A stretch of DNA of 64,000 bases from Erysipelotrichaceae bacterium (GTDB taxonomy: Bacteria; Bacillota_I; Bacilli_A; Erysipelotrichales; Coprobacillaceae), in contig JAETPY010000001.1 in NCBI GenBank assembly GCA_021770925.1, positions 1-64,000 of the forward strand. Direction: 5' to 3'. Positions 43,626-52,939 of this stretch are shown piece by piece (within the stretch, counting starts at the first letter, position 1; the number at the start of each line of letters is the position of its first letter). Under the pieces are notes generated by a model, which saw only the letters and a list, made by a program, of their open reading frames with translations, was not told the origin of the DNA and searched no databases. The position numbers and the translations under genes were made by a program.

Positions 43626-44301
43626 CTTTCATATGTTCTTTTAATAACTTTATTAATGCTCTTTTTTCAAGCCGGGATACATAAGAACGTGAGATATTTA
43701 GTTTTTTGGCAATTTCTTTTTGAGTATATTTTCTGGTGTTATTTAGTCCATAACGCATAATTAACGTTTCTTTTTCACGTGGTTCTAATATATTGAAATA
43801 ATTAGTAAATTTATCTAATGTATCTTTTTTATCGACGATATCTATAAATTCCTCTTGTTTGGCGGCTATAGTATCACCTAAGACGATTTCACTGCCATCT
43901 TTATCAATTCCAATAGTTTCATTTAAAGAAACGTCTAAACTAGTTTTTTTATTAGTTCTTAAATGCATCAGGATTTCATTTTCTATGCATCTTGATGCAT
44001 AAGTGGCCAATTTTGTTTTATGGTTTTGTTTATAGCTGTCAACTGCTTTAATTAAACCGATCGTTCCAATTGAAATTAAATCTTCTTGTAGATCTTTACT
44101 GTTTTCGTATTTTTTAGCAATATGTGCAACGAGTCGAAGATTTCTTTCAATTAAAATATTTCTCGCTTCTTGATCACCATTAAAAAATAATTCAAGATAT
44201 TTTTCTTCTTCTTTTGGTGTTAAGGGAATCTCAAAAGATTTTGATTTAATATATGATAGAAAAAAGCCGTTTGTTAGTAATGATAGAATTGTTGAAAACA
44301 T
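43615..44301 (-). CDS. sigK: RNA polymerase sporulation sigma factor SigK
   Basis: Late mother-cell sigma factor. The 228 residues start with a hydrophobic pro-sequence (FSTILSLLTNGFFLSYIK) of the kind removed by SpoIVFB, then region 2 (ARNILIERNLRLVAHIAKKY, DLISIGTIGLIKAVDSY) and region 4 (LEPREKETLIMRYGL, SRSYVSRLEKRALIKL). The gene is whole, with no skin-like insertion. I chose the ATG at 44301 after AGGGGTG; the GTG at 44310 is too close to that site. Its likely target in this window is the dipicolinate operon. Confidence 0.92.
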   Translation of the reverse strand: MFSTILSLLTNGFFLSYIKSKSFEIPLTPKEEEKYLELFFNGDQEARNILIERNLRLVAHIAKKYENSKDLQEDLISIGTIGLIKAVDSYKQNHKTKLATYASRCIENEILMHLRTNKKTSLDVSLNETIGIDKDGSEIVLGDTIAAKQEEFIDIVDKKDTLDKFTNYFNILEPREKETLIMRYGLNNTRKYTQKEIAKKLNISRSYVSRLEKRALIKLLKEHMKEKP

Positions 44302-44435
44302 GAATTTCACCCCTGATACATATATATTGTAAATCTTTTATTTTAGGACAAAATATTTATGAATTGTTCATTTTATTTACTTTAAAAGTAGCGCAAAATA
44401 AGGTACAATGGGTATAGTTTTGAAAAGGAGATTGT

Positions 44436-45533
44436 ATGAGTAAAGAAATAAGATGTTTTGGCTGTGGAGCTATAATCCAAAGTGAAGATGAAAAGAAAAT
44501 CGGTTTTGTACCAAAAAATGCTTTAAATAATGAATCAGTTTTATGTAAGCGATGTTTTCGTTTAAAGAATTATCATGAATTACAAAAAACTAGTCTTACA
44601 AGTGATGATTTTTTAAATATTCTTCAAAAAATAGGTGATCAGAATTGTTTGGTTGTATACTTAATTGATTTATTTGATTATAATGGTAGTTTGATCAATG
44701 GATTACCTAGACATTTAAATAATAATGATATTTTAGTAGTTGGAAATAAACGTGATATTTTACCTAAATCTTTAAAAGATATTAAAATAATTCATTGGCT
44801 GCGTCGACAATTAAAAGAAGTTGGAATTAAACCAGTTGATGTGATATTATCTAGTGGAGTGAAAAACTACAATTTAGATTTGTTAATTGATAGGATTAAT
44901 GAATATCGTCATGGACGTGATGTTTATATTGTTGGTGTTACTAATGTGGGAAAATCCTCGTTGATCAATGCTTTATTAAAACATTATGGAGCAGGCAGTA
45001 ATAATTTAATTACAACAAGTGAATTTCCTGGTACAACTTTAGATTTGATTGAAATTCCATTAGATGATAAAAGTTATTTGTATGATTCTCCAGGAATTAT
45101 CAATTCCCATCAAATGGCTCATTTAGTAAAAGATGATGATCTTAATGTGATTATTCCTAAAAGTGAATTAAGACCAATTAATTTTCAATTAGATGATCAA
45201 CAGAGTCTATATTTTGCTGGTCTTGCAAGAATGGATTTTGTAAAAGGAAAACATGCTTCATTTACATGCTATTTTCCTAAGTCAGTAAAGATTCATCGGA
45301 CTAAATTAGAAAAAAGCGATAGTTTATATAATCGTCATATGACTTTAAAACCAGAAATTGAAACAATTAAAGATATTAATGAAATGAAAGTTTATGATTT
45401 TAAATTACCAGATTATAAAGTAGATCTTGTTATTTCTGGTTTGGGGTTCATTAGTGTTAAATGTTTGAATGCTAGAATAAAAATTCATGCTCCTAAAGGG
45501 GTTGGGGTATTTATTAGAGAAGCATTAATTTAG
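44436..45533 (+). CDS. yqeH: ribosome biogenesis GTPase YqeH
   Basis: Circularly permuted GTPase for 30S assembly. 365 residues: an N-terminal zinc finger (CFGCG...CKRCFRLKNY), then G4 (NKRD), G5, and afterwards G1 (GVTNVGKSSLIN), G2 (PGTT) and G3 (DSPG), the permuted order, followed by the C-terminal beta-rich domain. The ATG follows AAAGGAG. First gene of a dense cluster (yhbY, nadD/yqeK, rsfS, yqeM) found in the same order in Bacillus. Confidence 0.95.
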   Translation: MSKEIRCFGCGAIIQSEDEKKIGFVPKNALNNESVLCKRCFRLKNYHELQKTSLTSDDFLNILQKIGDQNCLVVYLIDLFDYNGSLINGLPRHLNNNDILVVGNKRDILPKSLKDIKIIHWLRRQLKEVGIKPVDVILSSGVKNYNLDLLIDRINEYRHGRDVYIVGVTNVGKSSLINALLKHYGAGSNNLITTSEFPGTTLDLIEIPLDDKSYLYDSPGIINSHQMAHLVKDDDLNVIIPKSELRPINFQLDDQQSLYFAGLARMDFVKGKHASFTCYFPKSVKIHRTKLEKSDSLYNRHMTLKPEIETIKDINEMKVYDFKLPDYKVDLVISGLGFISVKCLNARIKIHAPKGVGVFIREALI

Positions 45534-45547
45534 AAAGGATTTAAGAT

Positions 45548-45835
45548 ATGTTAACAGGAAAACAAAAAAGATATTTAAGAGGATTAGGACATAATTTAAA
45601 TGCAATTTTTCAAATTGGTAAAGATGGTGTCCATCAAACACAAATAGAAGGAATTGATGCAGCTTTAGAGGCTCATGAATTAATAAAAATTAAAATTTTA
45701 GAATCTTGCAGTGAAACTAAAAACGAAGTAGCAATTGAAATAAGTATGAAAACAAAAGCTGATGTTGTTCAAATTTTAGGAAGAACAATTCTTTTATATC
45801 GACCAAGTGAAAAAGGAATTTATAAATTACCATGA
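45548..45835 (+). CDS. yhbY: YhbY family RNA-binding protein (CRM domain)
   Basis: 95 residues of the CRM fold, with LTGKQKRYLRGLGHNLNAIFQIGKDG and HELIKIKILESC, ending in the GRTILLYRPSE strand. Associates with pre-50S subunits in other bacteria. Overlaps the next gene by the ATGA sequence, so coupled translation is expected. Ends with TGA. Confidence 0.93.
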   Translation: MLTGKQKRYLRGLGHNLNAIFQIGKDGVHQTQIEGIDAALEAHELIKIKILESCSETKNEVAIEISMKTKADVVQILGRTILLYRPSEKGIYKLP

Positions 45836-46932
45836 TGAAAATAGGTATTTTTGGTGGCAGCTTTGATCCCGTTCATCGCTCTCATATAAGAGTAATTGAA
45901 GAAGCATTGAAACAATTACAGCTAGATAAAATCTTAATTATTCCAACTGCTAATAATCCTTGGAAAGATTCTACTGGTGCTAATAAACAACAGCGTTTAG
46001 AAATGCTGAATATTGCTTTACAACGATATCATAGTGTTGAAATTTGTCGTTATGAAATAGATCAGGATGGAAATGATAAGAATTATACAATTGATACTAT
46101 CAATTATTTAAAATCTGTTTATCCTAATGATTGTTTATATTTCATCATGGGAATGGATCAGGCAAGTCTTTTCCATAAGTGGAAAGATGCAAAAAAAATA
46201 AGTGAGTTAGTATCGTTAGTTGTATTTGAACGCGTTGGTTATCAAATAAATGAAAATTTAATTAAATATAATTTTATTAAATTAAATCTTATCGCTAGTG
46301 ATGATGCTAGCAGTGATATTAGAAATGGTAAATTACATGCTTTGACACCAGATGTTTTGAAATATATCGTAATGAACGGAATTTATTTAGAGACAATCGT
46401 TAAAACTAAAATGTCAAGGAAAAGATATCTGCACACTGTAAGTATGGCAAAATTAGCTAAAGATATTGCAATAAGTAATGGTTTAAACGAAACAAAAGCT
46501 TATGTAGCTGGAATGTTACATGATATAGCTAAAGAAATGCCTCATGCTCAGGCATTAGCTTTGATGAAAAAGTATTTTCCTGATTATGTAGATAAACCAG
46601 AGCCGGTTTGGCATCAATGGTTATCTGCATATGTGGCAAAAAATGAATATTTAGTAGATGATTTAGAAATTTTGCAAGCTATTAGACATCATACCACTGC
46701 TTCAATCAATATGTCTAAATTAGATATGTGTATATATGAAGCTGATAAATACGATCCTAGTCGTGACTATGATTCTTCTCAAGAAATTGCGTTGTGTAAA
46801 AAAGATGTAGTAGCAGGGTTTAAGGCTTGTTTAAAAGATTTTTATGATTTTTCAAGCAAAAAAGGACGAAAAATAGATGAATGTTTTTTTGAAATTTATA
46901 ACAAATATGTAAAAGGAGATATCAATGAATAA
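45832..46932 (+). CDS. nadD: fused nicotinate-nucleotide adenylyltransferase / YqeK HD hydrolase
   Basis: 366 residues in two parts. Residues 1 to about 190 are NadD (IGIFGGSFDPVHRSHIRVIEEAL, FIMGMDQASLFHKWK, SSDIR), which adenylylates nicotinate mononucleotide; the HxGH motif reads HRSH. From about 192 follows YqeK (RYLHTVSMAKLAKDIA, GMLHDIAKEM, IRHHTTA), an HD-domain hydrolase whose Bacillus homologue splits Ap4A. In Bacillus these are neighbouring separate genes. ATG at 45832 or 45835. Overlaps rsfS by 8 bp. Confidence 0.93.
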   Translation: MMKIGIFGGSFDPVHRSHIRVIEEALKQLQLDKILIIPTANNPWKDSTGANKQQRLEMLNIALQRYHSVEICRYEIDQDGNDKNYTIDTINYLKSVYPNDCLYFIMGMDQASLFHKWKDAKKISELVSLVVFERVGYQINENLIKYNFIKLNLIASDDASSDIRNGKLHALTPDVLKYIVMNGIYLETIVKTKMSRKRYLHTVSMAKLAKDIAISNGLNETKAYVAGMLHDIAKEMPHAQALALMKKYFPDYVDKPEPVWHQWLSAYVAKNEYLVDDLEILQAIRHHTTASINMSKLDMCIYEADKYDPSRDYDSSQEIALCKKDVVAGFKACLKDFYDFSSKKGRKIDECFFEIYNKYVKGDINE

Positions 46933-47269
46933 ATTAGAAATTATTGTAAAAGCTTTAGATGATAAATTGGGAGAAGATATTGTGGCTATTAATATGGAAA
47001 TGGCAAGTCCGATTTATGATACCTTTGTAATCTGTTCAGCTGCTAATGAACGTTTGATGAACGCTCTTAGAGACAGCGTAGAAGAAAATATGACAATCAA
47101 TGGATTTGAGGTAAAAAAAATAGAAGGACGTCGTAATAGTAAATGGCTATTGATGGATTATGGTGATATTATTGTTCATATTTTTGATCAAGATGAACGA
47201 ACAAACTATAATCTTGAAAAATTGTGGTCTGATATGCCAAGAATTGATGTTTCAGGGTATTTAAAATAA
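46925..47269 (+). CDS. rsfS: ribosomal silencing factor RsfS
   Basis: 114 residues of the RsfS/Iojap family. VKALDDKLGEDIVAINM, YDTFVICSAANERLMNALRDSVEE and GRRNSKWLLMDYGDIIVHIFDQDER are conserved. Binds uL14 on the 50S subunit and blocks subunit joining in starved cells. Starts within the nadD/yqeK fusion and shares a base with the following methyltransferase gene. Confidence 0.95.
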   Translation: MNKLEIIVKALDDKLGEDIVAINMEMASPIYDTFVICSAANERLMNALRDSVEENMTINGFEVKKIEGRRNSKWLLMDYGDIIVHIFDQDERTNYNLEKLWSDMPRIDVSGYLK

Positions 47270-47991
47270 TGTCATACGAAAATTTTGCTTATTATTATGA
47301 TAGTTTGATGGATGAACAGTTTTATGATGATTATTATAAATTTATTAATGATCAGGCAGATTTCAAAAGTGTTTTAGAACTTGGCTGTGGTACTGGAGAA
47401 ATTGCTATCCGTTTGGCTAATGATAACAAGGAAGTTTATGCTACTGACCTCTCAAAAGATATGTTAGAAGTTGCAAGACTAAAAGCTTTAGAAGCTAATG
47501 TTGATCTGATGCTTGGTAGAGTTGATATGAGTGATTTTAAGACAGATAAAGCAGTGGATTTAATTATTTGTTTATGTGATTCAATAAACTATCTTTTAAG
47601 TAAGAAAAAGGTTATTCAAACATTTAAAAATGTATATGAATCATTGAAATATAATGGAACATTTATCTTTGATGTTGATAGTCTTTATAAAATGGACCAA
47701 ATTCTTGATGGCTATTTTGAAGAAGAAGACGAAGATGATTTTTATTTTAAATGGGATGTTAAAAAAACGGCATATGGAGAAATTGAACATTTAGTTGAAA
47801 TAATTGATAAAGAAAATAATGAACATATAAAAGAATTTCATCATCAACAAACTTATAGTATTGAAACATATCTAGAAATGCTAAAACAGGCTGGTTTTAA
47901 TGATGTAAAATACTATGGTGAATTTGAAATGTATCATGATAAATCACAAAGAATTATTTTTGTTTGCCATAAAAGAAGGGAAGATAAGTAA
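47269..47991 (+). CDS. class I SAM-dependent methyltransferase (YqeM-like)
   Basis: 240 residues. VLELGCGTGEIAIRLA is the SAM-binding motif I, followed by VYATDLSKDMLEVARLKA and VDLIICLCDSINYLLS. The substrate is unknown. Position after rsfS matches yqeM in Bacillus. Overlaps rsfS by one base, and mtnN starts directly after its stop. Confidence 0.88.
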   Translation: MSYENFAYYYDSLMDEQFYDDYYKFINDQADFKSVLELGCGTGEIAIRLANDNKEVYATDLSKDMLEVARLKALEANVDLMLGRVDMSDFKTDKAVDLIICLCDSINYLLSKKKVIQTFKNVYESLKYNGTFIFDVDSLYKMDQILDGYFEEEDEDDFYFKWDVKKTAYGEIEHLVEIIDKENNEHIKEFHHQQTYSIETYLEMLKQAGFNDVKYYGEFEMYHDKSQRIIFVCHKRREDK

Positions 47992-48681
47992 ATGATCGGA
48001 ATTATTGGTGCAATGGAAGAAGAAGTAGCTGCAATTAAGGAGTATATGAATATTATAGACACTAAAACAATTCTAGATTGTACCTTTTATCAAGGAACGA
48101 TTGAAAATAAAGAAATTGTTTTATTACAAGGTGGAATTGGAAAAGTAAATGCTGCTATTTGTACTACACTGCTATTAACAAATTATAAAATTGATTTTGT
48201 AATAAATATAGGTTCAGCAGGTGGATTATGTTTAAATCAAGAAGTTGGTGATATTGTTATTTCTGATGAAGTATGTCAATATGATTTTGATGTTACGGCT
48301 TTTGCTAATAGGGTATTAGGTGAAGTTCCTGGCCTGCCGCCTAAAATTAAAGCTGATCAAGAGTTAATTGATAAAGCAAAAAAGGTTTTAGAGAATTTAA
48401 AACTTAACTGTGAAGTTGGTTTGATCGTTTCAGGGGATAAATTTGTTGCTGATAAAAATATTGTTGATTATATAAAGAATAATTTTGCGGAAGCAAAATG
48501 CTGTGAGATGGAAGCAGCAGCAGTAGGACAAACATGCTATAAATTTAATACTAGATTTATTATTGCACGTTCGTTAAGCGATGTTTTTAATAAAGGTGAT
48601 TCAACGGTTCAATTTGATGAATATCTAAATAAAGCTGCTAAAGCTTCTGCTTTAATGTGTGTAGCATTAATTAAGGATTAA
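47992..48681 (+). CDS. mtnN: 5'-methylthioadenosine/S-adenosylhomocysteine nucleosidase
   Basis: Cleaves adenine from methylthioadenosine and S-adenosylhomocysteine, recycling products of SAM use. The 229 residues show IGAMEEEVAAIKEYM, LLQGGIGKVNAAICTT, NIGSAGGL, SGDKFVADK, CEMEAAAVGQ and ARSLSD with the catalytic Asp. It starts right after the methyltransferase gene stop, a sensible pairing with SAM-using enzymes. Confidence 0.95.
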   Translation: MIGIIGAMEEEVAAIKEYMNIIDTKTILDCTFYQGTIENKEIVLLQGGIGKVNAAICTTLLLTNYKIDFVINIGSAGGLCLNQEVGDIVISDEVCQYDFDVTAFANRVLGEVPGLPPKIKADQELIDKAKKVLENLKLNCEVGLIVSGDKFVADKNIVDYIKNNFAEAKCCEMEAAAVGQTCYKFNTRFIIARSLSDVFNKGDSTVQFDEYLNKAAKASALMCVALIKD

Positions 48682-48683
48682 TT

Positions 48684-51020
48684 ATGAAAAGGCAAATAGA
48701 ATTATTAGCACCTGCTGGAAGCTATGAGGCTTTGATAGCCGCAATTCAAAATGGAGCAAATGCTGTATATTTAGGCGGTAATGAATTTAGCGCTCGGGCA
48801 TTTGCTACCAATTTTAATCGTGATGAACTAAAACAGGCAATAAATTATAGTCATTTAAGAAATGTAAAAGTTTATGTTACTGTAAATACATTGTATGAAG
48901 ATAATCAATTTGAGCGTTTAAAAGATTATCTTTTGTTTTTATCTTCAATAAATGTTGATGCTTTAATTATTCAAGATATTGGTTTAATGGCTTATGTAAA
49001 AAAGCATTTTTCTAATTTTGAAATCCATATGTCAACTCAAACTAGTTTATATAATTTAAATGCTGTTAAATATTTTGAGCAAATTGGTATTGAGCGGGTT
49101 GTTTTGGCTCGTGAAAATAGTCTAGATGAAATAAAAGATATTTGTACTAATACTAATCTGGATGTTGAAGTGTTTGTTCACGGAGCTTTATGTATGTCAT
49201 ATTCTGGACAATGTTTGATGTCGAGCATGATTGCTAAAAGAAGTGGAAATAAAGGTGCCTGTGGACAGCCATGCCGTTTGGCTTATAAATTGCAAAAAGA
49301 TGATAAAAATCTTAACCAAATACCGACTTATTTATTATCCCCCAAAGATCTTTGTACGATAGAAAATATTGGTAAATTGATTGAAGCTGGAATTACTTCT
49401 TTTAAAATAGAAGGACGAATGAAACGTCCTGAATATGTGGCTATAATCGTTAGACAATATCGTGAAGCAATTGATGCTTATTTTCATAAACAAAAATTAA
49501 CGGATTTTTCTAACCGGATCATTGAAATGAAGCAGATGTTTAATCGTGGCTTTACAGGCGGCTTTTTATTACAGAATAAAAGTATTATGGCTAATGAATA
49601 TCCTGGGAATCGTGGAATCAATCTTGGAACAGTTCTTGATTATGACAAAAAAAGAAAAGTAGTCAAAATTAAGTTGATCAATAAAATCAAACAGGGAGAT
49701 CGAATAAATTTTGAAAGTGTCGATTATACTAGAACAATTACGAAATTATTTTTAAATCAGAAATTAGTAAATCAAGCTGGTTTAAATGATATTGTGGAAA
49801 TTGAATTAAATACACCAGTAAAAAAAGGAGAATCTGTATACAAGATTATTGATATAGATTTGATTGAAAAAGCTCATGCCAGTTATCGAAAAGAACAAAT
49901 AAAAAATCCTGTTGAAATGTATTTTACTAGTCAGATGTATGACCATCCAATTCTCAGTATTACATATTGTGGCAAAACAGTTTCTGTTACTTCAAAACAA
50001 ATTATTGAGCCGGCAAGTAAAAGTCCTTTGACAAGTGAGAGAATCAAAGCACAACTTGCTAAATTAGGTAATACTGTTTTTAAAGCCGAAAATATAATTG
50101 TTGAAATTCCCCCTAATGCTTTTTTTAGTCTTAAAGAAATTAATGAAATGCGTCGCCAGGTAATTAATAAATTAAGTGATTCTTTAATAACTACTAAAAC
50201 TACAAATATATTCATAGAAGAAGAGAAAAAGGAACATCTAAGTAAAAAAATTAAAGGAATTTATGTTCGCATTTATTCTTTAACGCAATTAAATGCCTTA
50301 ATTGATGAAGACATTGAAGGATATTATTTTCCAATATTTAAACAGTTAAGAGAAGCAATTGAACTTGCTGCTAAATATGATAAAAAAATTATCCCATTTA
50401 CTGGATTTTTAACTAACCACCACCAACTAATTAACTTTAAAAATAGTAATTTATATCAAAAAGTTGATGAAATACTAGTTGGAGACTATGGCGCTTTAGA
50501 AATATTTAATGATAAAAAATGTATTCTTGATACAACATTTAATCTTTATAATAGTTATGCTTTAAACTATTTAAGAAATCATGATGCAATTCTTTCTTTA
50601 GAAATGAGTAAAAAACAGATCAACAATTTATCAAATATTCATCAAAATATAACAATGACAGCCTATGGTAAAACAATCAATATGCATTTAAAGCATTGTA
50701 TAATTAGTGGTCATTATTTTAAAGAAAAAAAGATAGGCTGTAATATGTGTAAAAAAGGAAATTATTGTTTAATTGATCGTAAAGGAGAAAAATTTAGAAT
50801 TTTAACCGATAGTAATTGTAATAATTTAGTTTTTAATAGTCATTGTTTATATTTAAATAAACTTAATAATCTGGATGTTGATTATATTTTATTATCTTTT
50901 AGTGATGAAAATGTTGAGATGGTAAAATTGGTTTATCAAGAATTTAAACAGATTTTATTAGATAAAAAAAATCAAATTCCTACTTTTATTAATCATACAA
51001 ACGGATATTTTTATGATTAA
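48684..51020 (+). CDS. U32 family peptidase/hydroxylase-like protein
   Basis: 778 residues. The U32 signature VEVFVHGALCMSYSGQCLMSS lies near 165-185, with further Cys in KGACGQPCRL; the C-terminal DUF3656-type region has a second Cys cluster (GCNMCKKGNYC). The family includes RlhA, the 23S rRNA C2501 hydroxylase, and uncharacterised peptidase-like proteins. The long form with DUF3656 is RlhA-like. Starts two bases after mtnN. Confidence 0.82.
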   Translation: MKRQIELLAPAGSYEALIAAIQNGANAVYLGGNEFSARAFATNFNRDELKQAINYSHLRNVKVYVTVNTLYEDNQFERLKDYLLFLSSINVDALIIQDIGLMAYVKKHFSNFEIHMSTQTSLYNLNAVKYFEQIGIERVVLARENSLDEIKDICTNTNLDVEVFVHGALCMSYSGQCLMSSMIAKRSGNKGACGQPCRLAYKLQKDDKNLNQIPTYLLSPKDLCTIENIGKLIEAGITSFKIEGRMKRPEYVAIIVRQYREAIDAYFHKQKLTDFSNRIIEMKQMFNRGFTGGFLLQNKSIMANEYPGNRGINLGTVLDYDKKRKVVKIKLINKIKQGDRINFESVDYTRTITKLFLNQKLVNQAGLNDIVEIELNTPVKKGESVYKIIDIDLIEKAHASYRKEQIKNPVEMYFTSQMYDHPILSITYCGKTVSVTSKQIIEPASKSPLTSERIKAQLAKLGNTVFKAENIIVEIPPNAFFSLKEINEMRRQVINKLSDSLITTKTTNIFIEEEKKEHLSKKIKGIYVRIYSLTQLNALIDEDIEGYYFPIFKQLREAIELAAKYDKKIIPFTGFLTNHHQLINFKNSNLYQKVDEILVGDYGALEIFNDKKCILDTTFNLYNSYALNYLRNHDAILSLEMSKKQINNLSNIHQNITMTAYGKTINMHLKHCIISGHYFKEKKIGCNMCKKGNYCLIDRKGEKFRILTDSNCNNLVFNSHCLYLNKLNNLDVDYILLSFSDENVEMVKLVYQEFKQILLDKKNQIPTFINHTNGYFYD

Positions 51021-51134
51021 TTATCAAATTTTAGAAATAATTGTTGCTATAATACGAAAAAAATTATAAAAATGCAAAATTTTATTGAAGGTAAGTAAGG
51101 AAAATGCTAAAATTTATTTATCGGAGGTATAAAG

Positions 51135-51464
51135 ATGATAGATAAAGATTTAGCAGCCAGATTAAAATCCTATCGTAATTTTAAGCACCTTACTCAAAAA
51201 GAAGTGGCCAAGTATTTAAAAGTTCCACATTCTGCTATCTCTGACATTGAAAATGGTAAAAGGGATATTACAGTTGGAGAACTTAAAATTTTTTCTAATT
51301 TATATGGTCGCAGTGTTGAAGAAATTATGAGCGGCAAAAAGTATGATTATTATAATATTGCTAATATTGCACGACTTTTAACAGAATTACCAGATGAGGA
51401 TTTAAAAGAAGTTATGTTTATTATTGAATACAAGCGTAAACGTAATGAAGAAAGAGAAAAATAG
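51135..51464 (+). CDS. XRE-family helix-turn-helix regulator
   Basis: 109 residues. LKSYRNFKHLTQKEVAKYLKVPHSAISDIENGKRDITVGELKIFSNLYGRSVEEIM is a complete HTH_3 domain; the tail (about 70-109) is helical and probably for dimerisation. Target unknown. The ATG follows CGGAGG. Single gene with a perfect terminator after it. Confidence 0.9.
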   Translation: MIDKDLAARLKSYRNFKHLTQKEVAKYLKVPHSAISDIENGKRDITVGELKIFSNLYGRSVEEIMSGKKYDYYNIANIARLLTELPDEDLKEVMFIIEYKRKRNEEREK

Positions 51465-51488
51465 AGTGAGATTTTCTCACTCTATTTT
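51458..51488. terminator. bidirectional terminator between XRE gene and phosphodiesterase gene
   Basis: Perfect 13-bp arms AAAATAGAGTGAG/CTCACTCTATTTT with a 5-base loop. Confidence 0.88.
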
Positions 51489-52025
51489 AATGCTTTTAAA
51501 CTTTTCTAACATAAGTTTGCCATCATTCAAGACTAAATCGGTACATTCTTCAAAAGTTGAACTATGATAGAATTTAACATCAATATTATCTTTAATAATT
51601 GACACTATTGCAAAAGTTCCAAAACCATAGCTCCCACGATTGATCATTACACTACCAGGATTAATAATATATTTATTTTCAATAACACTGCACACAGGAA
51701 CATGGGTATGACCATGAAAGGCTATATCAATATGCTTTTTTTTCATAAAAGTAATTAATTGATCATTTCCATAATAAATATTGAATTTATTACCATGTGT
51801 AATTAAACAACGATATTTTTCAGCTTTAAAAATTATATTTATATTAAAAGTTCCTAACTGATCATGATTTCCATTAGCAGTAAGATATTTTGTTAACAGG
51901 GGGTTATTATTTTTTAACGAAGAATCACCACAATGAATATAGTAATCCATATTGGGATATCTATCAGTTATTTTTTTTAAAAGATCATTTTGTAAATGTG
52001 TATCACTAAGAACTAAAAGCTGCAT
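51477..52025 (-). CDS. YfcE/MJ0936-type metallophosphodiesterase
   Basis: 182 residues of the calcineurin-like phosphoesterase fold. LLVLSDTHLQND (D-x-H), YYIHCGDSS, TANGNHDQ, CLITHGNKF and HGHTHVP carry the metal ligands. Related enzymes hydrolyse phosphodiesters; the substrate here is unknown. I chose the ATG at 52025 after AAAGGAAG; the longer frame to 52058 adds residues that the family lacks. Confidence 0.88.
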   Translation of the reverse strand: MQLLVLSDTHLQNDLLKKITDRYPNMDYYIHCGDSSLKNNNPLLTKYLTANGNHDQLGTFNINIIFKAEKYRCLITHGNKFNIYYGNDQLITFMKKKHIDIAFHGHTHVPVCSVIENKYIINPGSVMINRGSYGFGTFAIVSIIKDNIDVKFYHSSTFEECTDLVLNDGKLMLEKFKSIKIE

Positions 52026-52141
52026 ATAGCTCACTTCCTTTGTTAATAATTTTATCATATTAGGAAAATTTATTATATATATTAAGTAAAAAAAGTATCG
52101 ATTAAAGCATAAAATTTAAATTTTAGTTTTAAAAAGATTTA

Positions 52142-52155
52142 AGAAAGTGTTTACA
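52142..52155 (+). promoter_or_regulatory. cre-like site upstream of the PTS IIB genes
   Basis: AGAAAGTGTTTACA agrees with the CcpA operator consensus TGWAARCGYTWNCW at 12 of 14 positions. It lies about 24 bases before a TATAAT (52179-52184) and 56 bases before the first IIB ATG, consistent with carbon catabolite control. Confidence 0.5.
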
Positions 52156-52210
52156 TCCAATAATATTCGTTGTAGAATTATAATAAGTAAAAAAGGAGTG
52201 TGTACATTAT

Positions 52211-52525
52211 ATGAAAACTATTTTATTAGTGTGTTCAGCTGGTATGTCAACTAGCTTATTAGTAACAAAAATGGAGGGTGCTGCTAAAGAAGCTGGTGTT
52301 GAATGTAAAATTTTTGCATTGCCTTTCTCAGATGCACCAAGAGTATTAGAAGAAGTCGATTGTATCTTACTTGGACCTCAAGTTAGATTTCAAAAAGCTG
52401 CTATCGAAAAATTAGCTGCAGGACGTAAAGCAGGGGCAATTCCTGTAGATGTGATTGATATGAGAGATTATGGGACAATGAATGGTAAAGCTGTATTTGA
52501 AACTGCAATGAAAATGATTGGTTAA
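52211..52525 (+). CDS. PTS lactose/cellobiose-type EIIB
   Basis: 104 residues, a stand-alone IIB domain. Cys8 in LLVCSAGMSTSLL is the phospho-acceptor; DCILLGPQVRF and DMRDYGTMNGKAVF are typical of the lactose/cellobiose family. No IIA or IIC gene lies nearby. The next gene is a close paralogue. Ends before a terminator, which may reduce expression of the second copy. Confidence 0.92.
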   Translation: MKTILLVCSAGMSTSLLVTKMEGAAKEAGVECKIFALPFSDAPRVLEEVDCILLGPQVRFQKAAIEKLAAGRKAGAIPVDVIDMRDYGTMNGKAVFETAMKMIG

Positions 52526-52553
52526 AAGAAGAGCTTGGCTGAAAAGGTAAAAC

Positions 52554-52577
52554 GGGCGTTTTTATAATGCCCTTTTT
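52554..52577 (+). terminator. terminator/attenuator between the two IIB genes
   Basis: Arms GGGCGTT/AATGCCC (one wobble) with a 5-base loop, then TTTTT. Confidence 0.7.
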
Positions 52578-52606
52578 ATATGAAATATAATGAAGGAGAG
52601 AAAATT

Positions 52607-52924
52607 ATGAAAACTAGAATTATGTTAATATGCGCTGCAGGGATGTCAACCAGCTTATTAGTAACAAAAATGGAAAAGGCTGCTAAAGAGGCTGGAGATG
52701 AAGTGGAAATCTTTGCATTGCCTTTAACTGAAGGGGGAAAACTTATTAATACAGTTGATTGTGTATTACTTGGACCTCAAGTTAGATATGCTAAAACAGA
52801 AGTTGAAAAACTTATTAAAGAAACTGGAAAAGATATTCCTCTTGATATAATTGAAATGAAAGATTATGGCATGATGAATGGTAAAGCTGTTTATGAATAT
52901 GCTAAAAAATTAATGAATCAATAA
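52607..52924 (+). CDS. PTS lactose/cellobiose-type EIIB, tandem paralogue
   Basis: 105 residues, with Cys9 in LICAAGMSTSLL. Long identical stretches to the preceding gene (GMSTSLLVTKME, LLGPQVRY/F, DYGMMNGKAVY) show a duplication. I chose the ATG at 52607 after GAAGGAGAG; the ATG at 52580 lies before that site. Ends at a terminator. Transport role depends on IIA and IIC encoded elsewhere. Confidence 0.92.
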   Translation: MKTRIMLICAAGMSTSLLVTKMEKAAKEAGDEVEIFALPLTEGGKLINTVDCVLLGPQVRYAKTEVEKLIKETGKDIPLDIIEMKDYGMMNGKAVYEYAKKLMNQ

Positions 52925-52939
52925 TTCATTAAAATATAT

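Noticed and set aside
43615-44301. skin-type prophage insertion in sigK
   Set aside because: The reading frame is continuous across regions 2 to 4.
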